Below are positions 24,501-33,566 of a DNA stretch of 47,508 nt, piece by piece. The stretch lies in NCBI GenBank assembly GCA_020634935.1, contig JACKAT010000044.1:1-47508 (forward strand). Direction: 5' to 3'. The stretch comes from Anaerolineales bacterium (lineage in GTDB: Bacteria > Chloroflexota > Anaerolineae > 4572-78 > J111). The position numbers were made by a program, and so were the translations under genes. Each line of letters begins with the position of its first letter. Position 1 is the first letter of the stretch. Below the pieces are notes generated by a model. It saw only the letters and a program-made list of their open reading frames with translations, was not told where the DNA came from and ran no database searches.

Positions 24501-25319
24501 CTACCGGCGCCAGCGTCCTTTAACACCTAGTAGGGTTTGGAGCCAACCCGGTTTGGTGATCGCTTCAATAGCTTGACCGGCTGTGGCTTTAATTTCAGCA
24601 TCGGCGCTTGGGTCATTGCGGACTTTGGTTAAATCCGGCACCGTTTCGGGTAGCCCCAACCGGCCGATAGCCCAGACCGCGTTGCGTCGGGTAACCTGGT
24701 CCTGGTCGGTGAGCGATATTTTCAACTGAGGTAAAGCTGATGCAGCTCGTAATGCGCCTAAAGCATAGACCGCGCTGCGGCGTACAATAACGTGCTTGTC
24801 TTGTAAGCGGGTGATCACGGCCGGTATGGCTTGAGTATCACCGATATGTCCCAGGGCATAAGCCGCAGCCCGGCGAACCCACGGATCAGCGTCATCCAAA
24901 GCCTTAATTAGAGCCGGGACAGCCGCCGGTGTTCTGAGATGAGCCAGGGCCTCGGCTGCACTCTGTCGCAGCAAGGCGTCATCAGCCCCAAGCATGGCCA
25001 GCAGAGATGGGGACGTATCAGGTAGTTGGCTGGCGCCAAGAGCATCAATAGCGGCACTATAACCGCGTGTAGTCTGGGGCGAGTTTTTGACTGAGCTGTT
25101 GTTTAAAAAATCGGCTAATTTACGGGTACCTTCGGCATGACGTACGACAGCTAACCCGGCTTGCCAGCGGACAAAAGGATGTTGATCAGCCAATGCCTTG
25201 ATCAGCAGCGCAAGTGTTTCGTCAGTTAGCCATAGGTGTTCGGCACGATTAAGGTGTTCAATAGCCCGCCAGCGTATCGCTGCTGACTCAGCTTGCAGAG
25301 CTGCTACCAGTTCTGTCAT
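24501..25319 (-). CDS. HEAT-repeat protein (PBS-lyase HEAT-like), first gene of the PDWL operon
   Basis: A 272-residue all-helical protein with about seven repeats of 30-33 residues following the pattern ADPWVRRAAAYALGHIGD (about residues 145-162) and HVIVRRSAVYALGALR. These are HEAT-like repeats of the type first described in phycobilisome lyases and now known as general protein-binding solenoids. There is no phycobilisome context here, so a scaffold or adaptor role is more likely than lyase activity. No signal peptide or membrane helix, so it is cytoplasmic, on the same side as the predicted PDWL arm of the giant protein, and could bind it (inference). It heads the operon; 440 bases of non-coding DNA lie upstream. 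No strong ribosome binding site precedes the ATG. Confidence 0.88.
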   Translation of the reverse strand: MTELVAALQAESAAIRWRAIEHLNRAEHLWLTDETLALLIKALADQHPFVRWQAGLAVVRHAEGTRKLADFLNNSSVKNSPQTTRGYSAAIDALGASQLPDTSPSLLAMLGADDALLRQSAAEALAHLRTPAAVPALIKALDDADPWVRRAAAYALGHIGDTQAIPAVITRLQDKHVIVRRSAVYALGALRAASALPQLKISLTDQDQVTRRNAVWAIGRLGLPETVPDLTKVRNDPSADAEIKATAGQAIEAITKPGWLQTLLGVKGRWRR

Positions 25320-25763
25320 TTAGAGCGCCCGCTGTAGTTTGGTCAATAGAGTTTATGATGGTTTAGAGTTAAGGAAGCCGGTAGCTGATGAGCCCATTTG
25401 GAGCAAAATCAGCGTGATCTGCTTTGAAAACTCACCGCACTCTATAGTTGATTAGACTCTTATAAACTCTGATAATTAACTCAAGTTGTCACCTTGACGT
25501 CCAAACCGAGGAGTAGGGAGTAGGAAGTAGGGATTAAGGGGTCAAAATCGATTACTTCCTACTCCCTACTTCCCGCATGGTTAGGACTGAAACATGGGTT
25601 TTTTAGTATTTCCTAGGCATGGTAGCAACTTGGGTTAATTATGACAATTTGCCCATTATGTCATGCGGACAGTATACCATAGGTGCGAGCAACTGTAAAG
25701 TTGACATAATATCAAAATTAAATGGGGATTATAATCGCTCCAAACGCTAAAAAGGGAGATATC
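25320..25763. other. Divergent intergenic region with an 18-bp perfect inverted repeat
   Basis: This gap separates the PDWL operon (minus) from the VOC-protein gene (plus) and should hold both promoters. The clearest structure is a perfect 18-bp inverted repeat, arms 25512-25529 and 25553-25570, built on TAGGGAGTAGGAAGTA with a 23-base loop. The left part (25340-25490) has loose AGAGTTTAT/ATAAACTCT repetition in both orientations. No convincing -35/-10 pair was found for the operon. No ORF or RNA gene is seen. Confidence 0.6.
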
Positions 25764-26156
25764 ATGAAAATTAATCGGATTCTAGAAACATGCCTTTACG
25801 TTGATGATCTGACTGCGGCTGAAAAATTTTACCGGCAGATTTTAGAAATCGAACCGTTCTCGCGGGTTCACCGTCGCCATGTTTTTTTTCGCTGCGGCGA
25901 AAGTATGCTGCTGCTGTTTAACCCTGTGGAAACGGCCAAATCGGGTGGTGAGGTGCCGGCTCACGGCGCCCAGGGGCCAGGTCACGTGGCTTTTGCTATC
26001 GTTCCGGACCAAATAGACCTGTGCCGCCGGCAACTGCAAGAAAACGGTATCGCCATTGAGGCGGAAATTACCTGGCCGTCCGGCGGCCAGTCCATCTATT
26101 TTCGCGATCCGGCCGGAAACAGCGTTGAGTTTGCAACGGTGCAGGTGTGGGGATAG
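25764..26156 (+). CDS. Glyoxalase/bleomycin-resistance-like (VOC superfamily) protein
   Basis: A 130-residue single-domain protein starting at the ATG at 25764, preceded by AAAGGGAGATATC; the longer frame from 25722 lacks a ribosome binding site. The chain shows the VOC pattern of paired beta-alpha-beta-beta-beta modules: ETCLYVDDLTAAEKFYRQIL at the N-terminus, HVFFRCGESMLLLFNP in the middle and SIYFRDPAGNSVEFA at the end. Candidate metal ligands are His in GPGHVAFAI and Glu in NSVEFA. Members of this superfamily include glyoxalase I, dioxygenases and antibiotic-binding proteins; the exact reaction cannot be told. It stands alone on the plus strand between the two minus-strand operons. Confidence 0.88.
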   Translation: MKINRILETCLYVDDLTAAEKFYRQILEIEPFSRVHRRHVFFRCGESMLLLFNPVETAKSGGEVPAHGAQGPGHVAFAIVPDQIDLCRRQLQENGIAIEAEITWPSGGQSIYFRDPAGNSVEFATVQVWG

Positions 26157-26220
26157 GGGTGGGTGGCTTGTTGGATGGTTGAGGCCTGGCCTTAATCTGA
26201 TCGTCCGCTGGCTAGCGCTT

Positions 26221-27333
26221 TCAGCTTTGATTATTCCATTTAGGTAAGGTAAATTTGAACGTTGATCCCTGACCAACTTTACTTTCAACCCAGATTTCGC
26301 CGCCATTTTTCTCAATCAATTCTTTGCAAAGGATCAACCCCAGACCGGTGCCTCGTTCGTTGGCCGTGCCGATCTGTTTGACTTTGGTATCGATTCTGAA
26401 TAATTTGGCTTGAATGTCGGGATCGATGCCAATGCCGGAGTCGGTGATGGCGGTCTCAACAAAATCATCCCGGCCTTGAGCGGAGATAGTCACACATCCA
26501 GCCCGGTGGGTGAATTTTAAGGCGTTGGCAACAAGATTTCGGATCACGGTGTTGACCATATTAGAGTCGCCGTAAATAAAAGAGTGACTTGGCTCGACCT
26601 GGTTGGTCAGGGTAATCTCTTTTTGTTTAGCTGAGCTCATATAAAGATTTATGGCAGTTTGGGCTGAGTCGTAGAGATTAAATGGCTTGGGCTCAAACTC
26701 CATGATGCCTTTTTGCAGTCTGGCCCATTCCAATAGATTTTCCAAAAGCTTATAGGTGTTTGTAACCGCCCCGTGCATCTTATAAGCTATTTGTGAAATT
26801 TGCTCTTGATCAAAGTCATCCGTGGTCGTAGCCAACAAATCTGAAAGCCCAAGCAACCCCCCAAACGTTCCTCTTAAATCATGAGCAATAATCGAGAAAA
26901 ATTTGTCTTTGGTGGCATTGAGCGCATGGAGTTCTTGTTTTTGGCGCTGAATGGTTAAATGAGCGTTAACTCGGGCCAGGACTTCTTCTTGATGAAATGG
27001 CTTGGTAATATAGTCGATCCCGCCAGCCTCAAAGCCTTTAACCTTGTCGGTTGTATCACTGAGAGCCGTAATAAAAATAATCGGGATATTCTTGGTTCTT
27101 TCATCGGCCTTCAAACGGCGGCAGGTTTCAAAGCCGTCGATCCCAGGCATCATTATGTCGAGTAATATCAAATCGGGCGGCAACCGGTGGATTTGTTCGA
27201 TGGCGTCCACCCCGCTTTTAGCAATAAAGGTGCGGAATCCAAACTGTTTTAGGTAGCTAAATAAAACTTTAAGATTAGTGGGATTGTCGTCGACGATCAA
27301 AATATTGGATTCTGAAGGTGTATTTGTGGTCAC
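26221..27333 (-). CDS. Response-regulator/histidine-kinase hybrid (REC-HisKA-HATPase)
   Basis: A cytoplasmic 370-residue kinase whose receiver domain is at the N-terminus: NILIVDDNPTNLKVL (acidic pocket), phospho-acceptor Asp in LILLDIMMPGIDGF, and the conserved Lys in DYITKPF. A short coiled coil leads to a HisKA domain with the phospho-acceptor His in FFSIIAHDLRGTFGGLLG. The ATPase domain follows: N-box NLVANALKFTHR, G1 DSGIGIDP and G2 GTGLGLILCKEL. It starts at GTG (27333), overlapping the stop of the large upstream kinase gene (GTGA), so the two are coupled and the large kinase may phosphorylate this receiver. There is no DNA-binding output. The termination region 26157-26220 shows no clear hairpin. 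Confidence 0.93.
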   Translation of the reverse strand: MTTNTPSESNILIVDDNPTNLKVLFSYLKQFGFRTFIAKSGVDAIEQIHRLPPDLILLDIMMPGIDGFETCRRLKADERTKNIPIIFITALSDTTDKVKGFEAGGIDYITKPFHQEEVLARVNAHLTIQRQKQELHALNATKDKFFSIIAHDLRGTFGGLLGLSDLLATTTDDFDQEQISQIAYKMHGAVTNTYKLLENLLEWARLQKGIMEFEPKPFNLYDSAQTAINLYMSSAKQKEITLTNQVEPSHSFIYGDSNMVNTVIRNLVANALKFTHRAGCVTISAQGRDDFVETAITDSGIGIDPDIQAKLFRIDTKVKQIGTANERGTGLGLILCKELIEKNGGEIWVESKVGQGSTFKFTLPKWNNQS

Positions 27334-30300
27334 GATAGGTCCTTTAAGTGGGGGGTAATTAACTCTTTTATTTCATTTAAAGCGAAATCGTTAGCCAGAT
27401 CGATGAGCTTCGAGCCAAATGGTTTGAAGGCGGGCTCGGTGATAATGAGTTCTTTGACACAGGTTTGAATCCCATCGATATCACCGATGAGGGCTAAGTC
27501 GCGTATCGTTTCCAGATCGGCCAAGGCCGGCACAGTTAGAGGTAATTCTGGCCTAATGGTTTCGGGGCGAGGGGCGTCAGCCTTATTGTAAATCCATTCC
27601 AGAGCCAGATGTTTTTGTATCTTTTCAAATAGTTCAGCAGCTAGAATGGGTTTGCTGATGTAATCATGACATCCCGCTATTTGGCTGCGCTGTTTGCTCC
27701 TTTGGAATGCGCCGGTCGAGGCGGCAATAATGACTACTTCTTTGTTAACGCTGCTTTTTTTGATACGTCGGGCAGCTTCAAACCCGTTCAGAACCGGCAT
27801 GAGCAGGTCCATAATAATGAGAGCAGGCTGTACCTTTTCGGCTTGCTGAAGGGCTTCCTGGCCATCACTGGCTTCCGTAATGACAAACCCCAGCGGCGTC
27901 AATAGTTCTTTAAGGACAAGTCGATTTTCCGGTTTGTCGTCTACAATGAGAATTTTGATCCGAGCGTGAGCTTTGGTTTTAAGAGATTTATAGCCGATAA
28001 TCTTTTGGTCTTTTATGGGGGTAGGCGCCTTGATCATATCCGCAATCGGAACCATTATGTCAAACCAAAATAGCGTTCCCTGATTAATAGCACTTTCAAC
28101 CTGTAACTCGCCGCCCATCATCTGAACCAGACGGCGGGAGATAGCTAACCCCAGCCCTGTACCTTCAGAGTGAATTCGTTTGTCTTTGACCTGGTGGAAA
28201 GGGGCAAAAATTTCTTCTAACTTGTCAGGCGGAATACCCACGCCCGTGTCCCGTACCTCAAAATAAATGCGTCTGGTGAGTTCGGTTGGCTGTTCTGTCG
28301 GGTAAACATTAATCGTTAAGGTTACTTGCCCTGTTAGGGTGAATTTAATGGCATTAGTGATGAGATTGAGCAAAATTTGGCGCAGTCGTTTTTCGTCGGC
28401 AATAATACCTTGGGGGAGATAAGAGGAGGTTTCAACTTTAAGCTGCAGCCCTTTTTGTTCAGCTCGAATACTCAGCATTTCGGTAATGTTTTTTATGAAA
28501 CTGGCTAGATAAAATTCTTCCGGCTCAAGGTCCAATTTACCGGCTTCAATTTTTGAAATATCCAGAATGTCATTAATCAGGGTGAGCAAATGTTCGCCGC
28601 TAGTGTGAATAATATCAATCGCCTCTGATTGCTGGTTTGATAGGCCACTATCACGTTTAAGAATTTGGGTAAAGCCTAAAATACCATTAAGCGGGGTTCG
28701 CAACTCGTGGCTCATGTTGGCCAAAAATTGGCTTTTAGCCTGGTTGGCGGCTTCGGCCTGTTCTTTGGCTTGATGTAAATTGTCATTGGCGGTTCTTAGC
28801 TCATCAATGGCTTGGTTGAGATGAGTGTATAAGCGGGCATTTTCAATGGCAATGGCAGCCTGGCCGGCCAGCATATTGAGTAATTTCAGATCTTGTTCAT
28901 CGAAGGCATTCCAATGTATTTGGCTGTGCGCATCCAGAGTCCCGATAATCTTTTGCCCCACTGTCAGGGGAGCGCTGATAATAGCCAGAAACTTATCAGT
29001 AACTGCCGCCGGATTATCAAAACGAGGATCATTGGGGATGTCGTTGGCTATAATGGGCTGGCCGATTTGGGCGACCCGGCCGGCAATGCTGTACCCAATT
29101 CGCTCATGCGTGTTTTCCACAATATCTTCATGTAGACCGTAGGATCCCTCAATTGTTAGATATGCGCCGGTGTCGTCGAGTAGTAAAATGCAGCTAGAAC
29201 TGGCTTTGAGCAGTTTGGCCGTCCTTTTGGCAATTGAATTTAACAGCTTATCCAACTGGTGCTGCGTCGTAATTTCCTTGCCTACCTGATAAAGTGTTTC
29301 CAACTTCTCGTTGAGAATAGTTAACTCACCTGTGCGGGCGACTACCCGAATTTCCAGCTCATCGTGGGCTTTTTGTAGCAACTCCTCCGTGCGTTTCCGT
29401 TCGGCAATTTCAATTTGCAACGTCTCATTGACTTTAAGTAAGTCGGCGGTTCGCTCTTGAACCCGCTGTTCGAGTTGCTGATTGGTGTCGGCCAGGGCTT
29501 TTTTGGTTATTCGTTGCTCTTTAGCCAGAGATATGGCGGCAGCAGCAGCTTCCAGCAGCGCCATTTCGGATAGACCCCAGATATGGGTTTCATCTGTATT
29601 CCCAAAAGTAATGAGGCCAAATAAGCTGTTAGTGACTCTGATAGGAACGAGCAAGATGGTGCGGATACCATATTGTGAAAAATAGGTAGGTTCAACTGCG
29701 GTTATATTTTCTATTACATCAAAGATGATTTGGCCCTGACTTAATTTATTAATTAAATCGGGTTGGATTTCGATTATTGGCAGATCTAAGTTTTTTGAAG
29801 AGTCAGACGGGGGGTGAGTTGTTGGCCGGGACCAGCCAGCCCGCGATTTAAAAGAAAGAACATTATCATGATCTAGCGCTTCGAGCAGGCAAACGCGATC
29901 AGCGTGCGAGATAGGTCCCAACAGGCGGATGATATCATCATAAAAGGCCTCCACTTCAGTATCCAGGAGTAACCGTCGTTGCAGCTCGACTAACGCACTC
30001 AAATAGGCTTCCCGCTTGGCTAGAAATTGGCGGGCTTGCTCGCGCTCGGTTACATCGGATGAAATGCCGATGAGCCCTATTATTTGATGCTCATCATCCC
30101 AAAGTTGAGTGTATTGTGTTTCAAGAATTCTATCGCTTATTTTGGAGATTGAGTGCGTAATCTCCCCGGCCAGAGCGCGGCGAATATTTTCATTTCCTTG
30201 ATTAGTAACTTTTAATACGTCAAATACCGATTTTCCAACGAGTTCTCCCGATTTTAGCCCCAGTTGAGTTAACCCTTGACCTTCTGATAAGGTGATGGTG

Positions 30301-31478
30301 CCGTCTTGGTCAATACTCCATAAGATAATCGGCAGTTTGGTTATAATCGATTCTAGCCAGCTCTTACTTTCTAATAGCGCCTGGTTGGCCTCTTTGCGCT
30401 CGGTGATGTCGCGCACAAAAACGCAGGCATAGGTGATGTTATCAAAATCCAGATTGTGAATAATAACTTCCACCGGTAAGACCTTGCCCGCTCTGGTCTG
30501 GTGGATCGACTCGAAAGCCATAACCCGACGGTGCTGGGCTTCCTGCCATAGATCGTCCCAGGCTTGGCCAGCAAAGTTTGGATCGATATCACTGAACTTC
30601 ATCTCAAGTAGTTCTTCGCGCTCAAAGCCCAGTTTCCAGGTAGCTGTTTCATTGGCATCGATAAAGCTGCCATCGCTGGTAATCCAAAAAACCGAGTCGA
30701 CCACCCAATCGATTGAGAAGCGTACCCGTTGCAGCGACTCTTCGATCTGTTTTTGCCGGGTCACATCTTGCCCGGTGGCTATACACTCAAGGCACTGGCC
30801 TTGCTCTCCTAAGATAGCCCGGTAAGTCCACTGCTGCCAGCGAACTTTATTGGGCGGCAAAATGATGCGATGTTCAGTGGTTATGACCGGATTTTGCGCA
30901 TCGAGTAAGGCGATGGCCTCCTTAACATATTGGCGATCTTCACTTGCGATAAATGTTAGAAAGGACTGACCGATTAATTTTCCCGGAGATTTTTTAACAT
31001 CGCGGCAGTAGGCCTGATTGACAAAAGTCAGGCGGCCGTCGGCCCGAAAGCGACAGATAAGCGCCGTTCGACTTTCCGTTACAGCCGAATAAAAAGTGTT
31101 GTTTTCGGCCAGGTGGGTTATATCGATGATAGTTAGCAAGAGTTGGGGGTTGCATTCGTTAAACGGTTCGGCTGTGAGGTGAAGGGTTTGAATTGCCCCG
31201 GAGGCGCTTGGCCGCTGAATAGGGGGAAAAGTCAAATCGGTATGCTGATTTTTGGCAACTAATGCCAGAGTGGCTTCGTACCCCACCAATTCCTCAAATA
31301 GCGCCGTTAAGGGGAGGCCAATTAATTGGCTCGGACTAATATCGGTCCAGCAGGCTATAACTGAGTTGTGGGCCTGGATCGTCAGGGTTTCATCTGCCAC
31401 CACATAACCAAGATTATGCTTGGCGGCAATTTTATTGAATATTTTGGCCTGTAGAGACTCGTTGTCAGTAGAAGGCAT
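27330..31478 (-). CDS. Multi-PAS/GAF hybrid histidine kinase (1382 aa)
   Basis: A large cytoplasmic sensory kinase with no transmembrane segment. Order by eye: PAS (about 10-110), PAS (126-240), PAS (248-365), PAS (370-485), GAF (500-655), a coiled coil with QRVQERTADLLKVNETL-like heptads (660-735), GAF (740-900), HisKA with SHELRTPLNGIL (about 930-1000), HATPase with NLITNAIKFT, DTGVGIP and GTGLGLAISR (1045-1160), and a C-terminal receiver with KILIVDDKPENRLVL and LIIMDLLMPVLNGF (about 1195-1310). About 70 helical residues follow (LADLETIRDLALIGDIDG), as seen after receivers in other hybrid kinases; no HPt His motif is evident. GAGGA precedes the ATG. It overlaps the next kinase gene by four bases. 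The signals sensed are unknown; several PAS/GAF sites could bind small ligands or cofactors. Confidence 0.95.
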   Translation of the reverse strand: MPSTDNESLQAKIFNKIAAKHNLGYVVADETLTIQAHNSVIACWTDISPSQLIGLPLTALFEELVGYEATLALVAKNQHTDLTFPPIQRPSASGAIQTLHLTAEPFNECNPQLLLTIIDITHLAENNTFYSAVTESRTALICRFRADGRLTFVNQAYCRDVKKSPGKLIGQSFLTFIASEDRQYVKEAIALLDAQNPVITTEHRIILPPNKVRWQQWTYRAILGEQGQCLECIATGQDVTRQKQIEESLQRVRFSIDWVVDSVFWITSDGSFIDANETATWKLGFEREELLEMKFSDIDPNFAGQAWDDLWQEAQHRRVMAFESIHQTRAGKVLPVEVIIHNLDFDNITYACVFVRDITERKEANQALLESKSWLESIITKLPIILWSIDQDGTITLSEGQGLTQLGLKSGELVGKSVFDVLKVTNQGNENIRRALAGEITHSISKISDRILETQYTQLWDDEHQIIGLIGISSDVTEREQARQFLAKREAYLSALVELQRRLLLDTEVEAFYDDIIRLLGPISHADRVCLLEALDHDNVLSFKSRAGWSRPTTHPPSDSSKNLDLPIIEIQPDLINKLSQGQIIFDVIENITAVEPTYFSQYGIRTILLVPIRVTNSLFGLITFGNTDETHIWGLSEMALLEAAAAAISLAKEQRITKKALADTNQQLEQRVQERTADLLKVNETLQIEIAERKRTEELLQKAHDELEIRVVARTGELTILNEKLETLYQVGKEITTQHQLDKLLNSIAKRTAKLLKASSSCILLLDDTGAYLTIEGSYGLHEDIVENTHERIGYSIAGRVAQIGQPIIANDIPNDPRFDNPAAVTDKFLAIISAPLTVGQKIIGTLDAHSQIHWNAFDEQDLKLLNMLAGQAAIAIENARLYTHLNQAIDELRTANDNLHQAKEQAEAANQAKSQFLANMSHELRTPLNGILGFTQILKRDSGLSNQQSEAIDIIHTSGEHLLTLINDILDISKIEAGKLDLEPEEFYLASFIKNITEMLSIRAEQKGLQLKVETSSYLPQGIIADEKRLRQILLNLITNAIKFTLTGQVTLTINVYPTEQPTELTRRIYFEVRDTGVGIPPDKLEEIFAPFHQVKDKRIHSEGTGLGLAISRRLVQMMGGELQVESAINQGTLFWFDIMVPIADMIKAPTPIKDQKIIGYKSLKTKAHARIKILIVDDKPENRLVLKELLTPLGFVITEASDGQEALQQAEKVQPALIIMDLLMPVLNGFEAARRIKKSSVNKEVVIIAASTGAFQRSKQRSQIAGCHDYISKPILAAELFEKIQKHLALEWIYNKADAPRPETIRPELPLTVPALADLETIRDLALIGDIDGIQTCVKELIITEPAFKPFGSKLIDLANDFALNEIKELITPHLKDLS

Positions 31479-31557
31479 GAATGGGATGTCCTCAAGTTGG
31501 TGTAAGTGCCGATGATAATTCAGTTGGATAGGCTAAATGGCCGTTGTTTTGTTTTAG

Positions 31558-33264
31558 TTACTCAAGATATCCTAATTCTATAAGAAAACGCTTGACTTGG
31601 GCAACATGCTTGGCTGGAATTAGAATGGTGGTGGCGTTTAGGGCCTCGCCCAATAAGGGGCCAAGCCCCGGGTGCTGGCGCAGTTCTGCGGCTAAATCTT
31701 CGTGCTTTAGATGAAGTAACGTTGCGGGTTCAAGCGCCACGGTCGCATACCGGGTCCCCCAATTCCGAATCGCTTCGACGACCTTCAACGGTGTTTGATT
31801 GTTGGTGACGCGGGTCAGAAAGGCCGTGATTTGATCGGGAGTAACCCCATTTTTGAGCGCCCGTTTGATGCTGGCTTGTGTAATTTGATATCCAACTCGG
31901 TGTTGATCGTAGCTGGCCAACCAGGCAAAGCGAGCCACTTGAAAGCGGTCATACAGATTAGCCTGGGCCGGAACCCGAACCATATAGTTGTGATCTACCC
32001 TTAGCCAGGGCGTTTTTGGCGGCCCATCATCAACCACCCGGCGACCGGTTAGAAACGATTGGCCCGCCGGCGTCAAACAAAAGCGGGTCGGCGCCGTGGC
32101 TGGGCCAGAACTGCCCAAATCAACGACCCCTAAAATAGGTAGGATAAAGGTTAGCAAGTAACGGATCAAAGCCCCTTCTACCTCATCCCAGTGGGCAAAC
32201 CCCATCAAAAAGTTACCCTGTCGATCTTGAATATACCAGGTATCATAGTCGCCGCTGGGCCGTTGAAAATCGGGATCAATCTGCTTGACCAGGGTCACGA
32301 AATGATCGATCGATAGCCACTGGCCGGGCGAGATATCAAGCCCAGCCAAATAGTCCAGTATTTTAGAGCGGGCCAGCAGCGGGCTATTTTCCCAGCCCGT
32401 TGGCTGCGGCGCCAACTCTGGAACGTGCCATAGATCGTTCCAGGTGGGATCGGCGCGCCAGGTATTTTGGAGTTCGGTGGTTTGGCGAGTTGAGGTAGCT
32501 TGCAGCCAACTACGGGTGGGTTCGCGCTCCGGTCGAAGCCGGCTATGGGCTAGAGTGAGCAGTTTGGCTCGCCGGCAGAGATGCAGCAGAAATTCCAATT
32601 CAGTCTCCAGCGCCGCGTATCGATGGAGCGGCGGCAGCATCGCCTGAGTTAGGGCCTGTTTGTCGGAGGCGGTTAGTGTCTCGTCCTGTTGGATGCGTAT
32701 CGGGGTGGTTTGCAGATAGACCAAAATTCTAAAAACATTTTCACGCAGGCGGTTGAAGCTGCTGAGGATGAGCGCCGGCGGGGCTACTGCCTCGATTTGA
32801 ACATCAGGCTGGCTTGGCTGAGACGGAGGCATTTTAGGCGTGAGTAACGGCAGCAGATCGTCCGGTATGTAAACAATTTCCTGACTCCCTTGCCGCGTCA
32901 CCTGAAACGATTTGAAAATAAGCCCGCGATACCACAACCCTTCGGCCGGGTTAGCCGGATTTTGCCAGGGCTGCTCTCGCTCCAATCGGGCCGGCCCCAT
33001 CGAGCGGATCTCGCCAAACTGGCGGCTGAAGCGGGGGCCTTCAACCTGGCCGCCGTTCTGCAGCAGAAACTCAAGGGCCTGGCTTTCCGGCGGCGCGAGG
33101 TCATCCAAGATAATGGCTGTAGCCACTGGCGAGAGTAATGTATCGACCAGTTGGTTAATGATCGATGTGTGATCGCCGGCGGTTAATAAAACGGCGCGGT
33201 GATCGGCAATGGCTTTCAGCAGCGGTAATTCATAATCGATCAGCGACTGGCGCAGGCTTTTCAT
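31558..33264 (-). CDS. Helicase_C_3-type (XPB/Ssl2-like helicase-associated) protein without ATPase domain
   Basis: A 568-residue soluble protein. Its C-terminal part (about residues 430-568) fits the helicase-associated Helicase_C_3 pattern known from Actinobacteria and Chloroflexota: ITQASIKRALKNGVTPDQIT (winged-helix-like), VEAIRNWGTRYATVALEPAT, and an end of the form KRFLIELGYLE. The N-terminal part (LRQSLIDYELPLLKAIADH) resembles the helical start of the same family. There is no Walker A, DEAH box or helicase motif VI, so it is not itself a helicase. Its function is unknown; members are usually annotated by similarity only. Directly before its ATG is a perfect -10 box (TATAAT), implying a leaderless mRNA. 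It precedes the large kinase gene on the same strand by about 80 bases. Confidence 0.75.
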   Translation of the reverse strand: MKSLRQSLIDYELPLLKAIADHRAVLLTAGDHTSIINQLVDTLLSPVATAIILDDLAPPESQALEFLLQNGGQVEGPRFSRQFGEIRSMGPARLEREQPWQNPANPAEGLWYRGLIFKSFQVTRQGSQEIVYIPDDLLPLLTPKMPPSQPSQPDVQIEAVAPPALILSSFNRLRENVFRILVYLQTTPIRIQQDETLTASDKQALTQAMLPPLHRYAALETELEFLLHLCRRAKLLTLAHSRLRPEREPTRSWLQATSTRQTTELQNTWRADPTWNDLWHVPELAPQPTGWENSPLLARSKILDYLAGLDISPGQWLSIDHFVTLVKQIDPDFQRPSGDYDTWYIQDRQGNFLMGFAHWDEVEGALIRYLLTFILPILGVVDLGSSGPATAPTRFCLTPAGQSFLTGRRVVDDGPPKTPWLRVDHNYMVRVPAQANLYDRFQVARFAWLASYDQHRVGYQITQASIKRALKNGVTPDQITAFLTRVTNNQTPLKVVEAIRNWGTRYATVALEPATLLHLKHEDLAAELRQHPGLGPLLGEALNATTILIPAKHVAQVKRFLIELGYLE

Positions 33265-33270
33265 AACCTA

Positions 33271-33299
33271 ATTATAGTGGTAAGCGAAAGCACATACAA
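33271..33299 (-). promoter_or_regulatory. Promoter placing the transcription start at the ATG (leaderless mRNA predicted)
   Basis: On the minus strand: TTGTAT, a 17-base spacer, then TATAAT, followed after only 6 bases by the ATG at 33264. The -10 hexamer is perfect and the -35 matches four of six positions. Initiation 6-7 bases past the -10 would start the transcript at or beside the A of the ATG, leaving no room for a Shine-Dalgarno sequence. Confidence 0.6.
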
Positions 33300-33325
33300 G
33301 CATTCCGGTGGATAAGGGTGCGTTT

Positions 33326-33560
33326 CTATGTGGGGGCAAGTTTGCGTCGCTGAATACGGTGAGAAAAATGAGGGCGCTGAAAGGTTAGCTGATGACGGAA
33401 GTCGCCCGATTGAGCCGGCGGCCCCGTTGAAACATCAGCAATGTCAGTCTCTTCAGCGGCCTCAGCGATGCGAGGCGTCGGGTTCGCCCCAAAGGTGAAA
33501 TGCACCTGGTGGATAACTTTGCGCTTGATGCCGATATTTGCACTCTCGATTTGACCAGAT
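33326..33560 (-). pseudogene. Possible gene remnant cut by the IS66 element
   Basis: On the minus strand a frame of about 78 codons runs leftward from the IS edge to a TAG at 33326-33328. It begins SGQIESANIGIKRKV, continues HQVHFTFGANPTPR and ends HRIQRRKLAPT. It has no usable start codon, and an in-frame stop lies just inside the IS boundary. No continuation was found on the far side of the IS. The composition looks coding, but the family is not recognised. It could equally be a chance open frame. Confidence 0.3.
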
Positions 33561-33566
33561 TACATT

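Noticed and set aside
25701..25735. Promoter TTGACA ... TATAAT before the VOC gene
   Set aside because: Both hexamers are perfect but the spacer is 23 bases, beyond the usable range. The true promoter is unclear.
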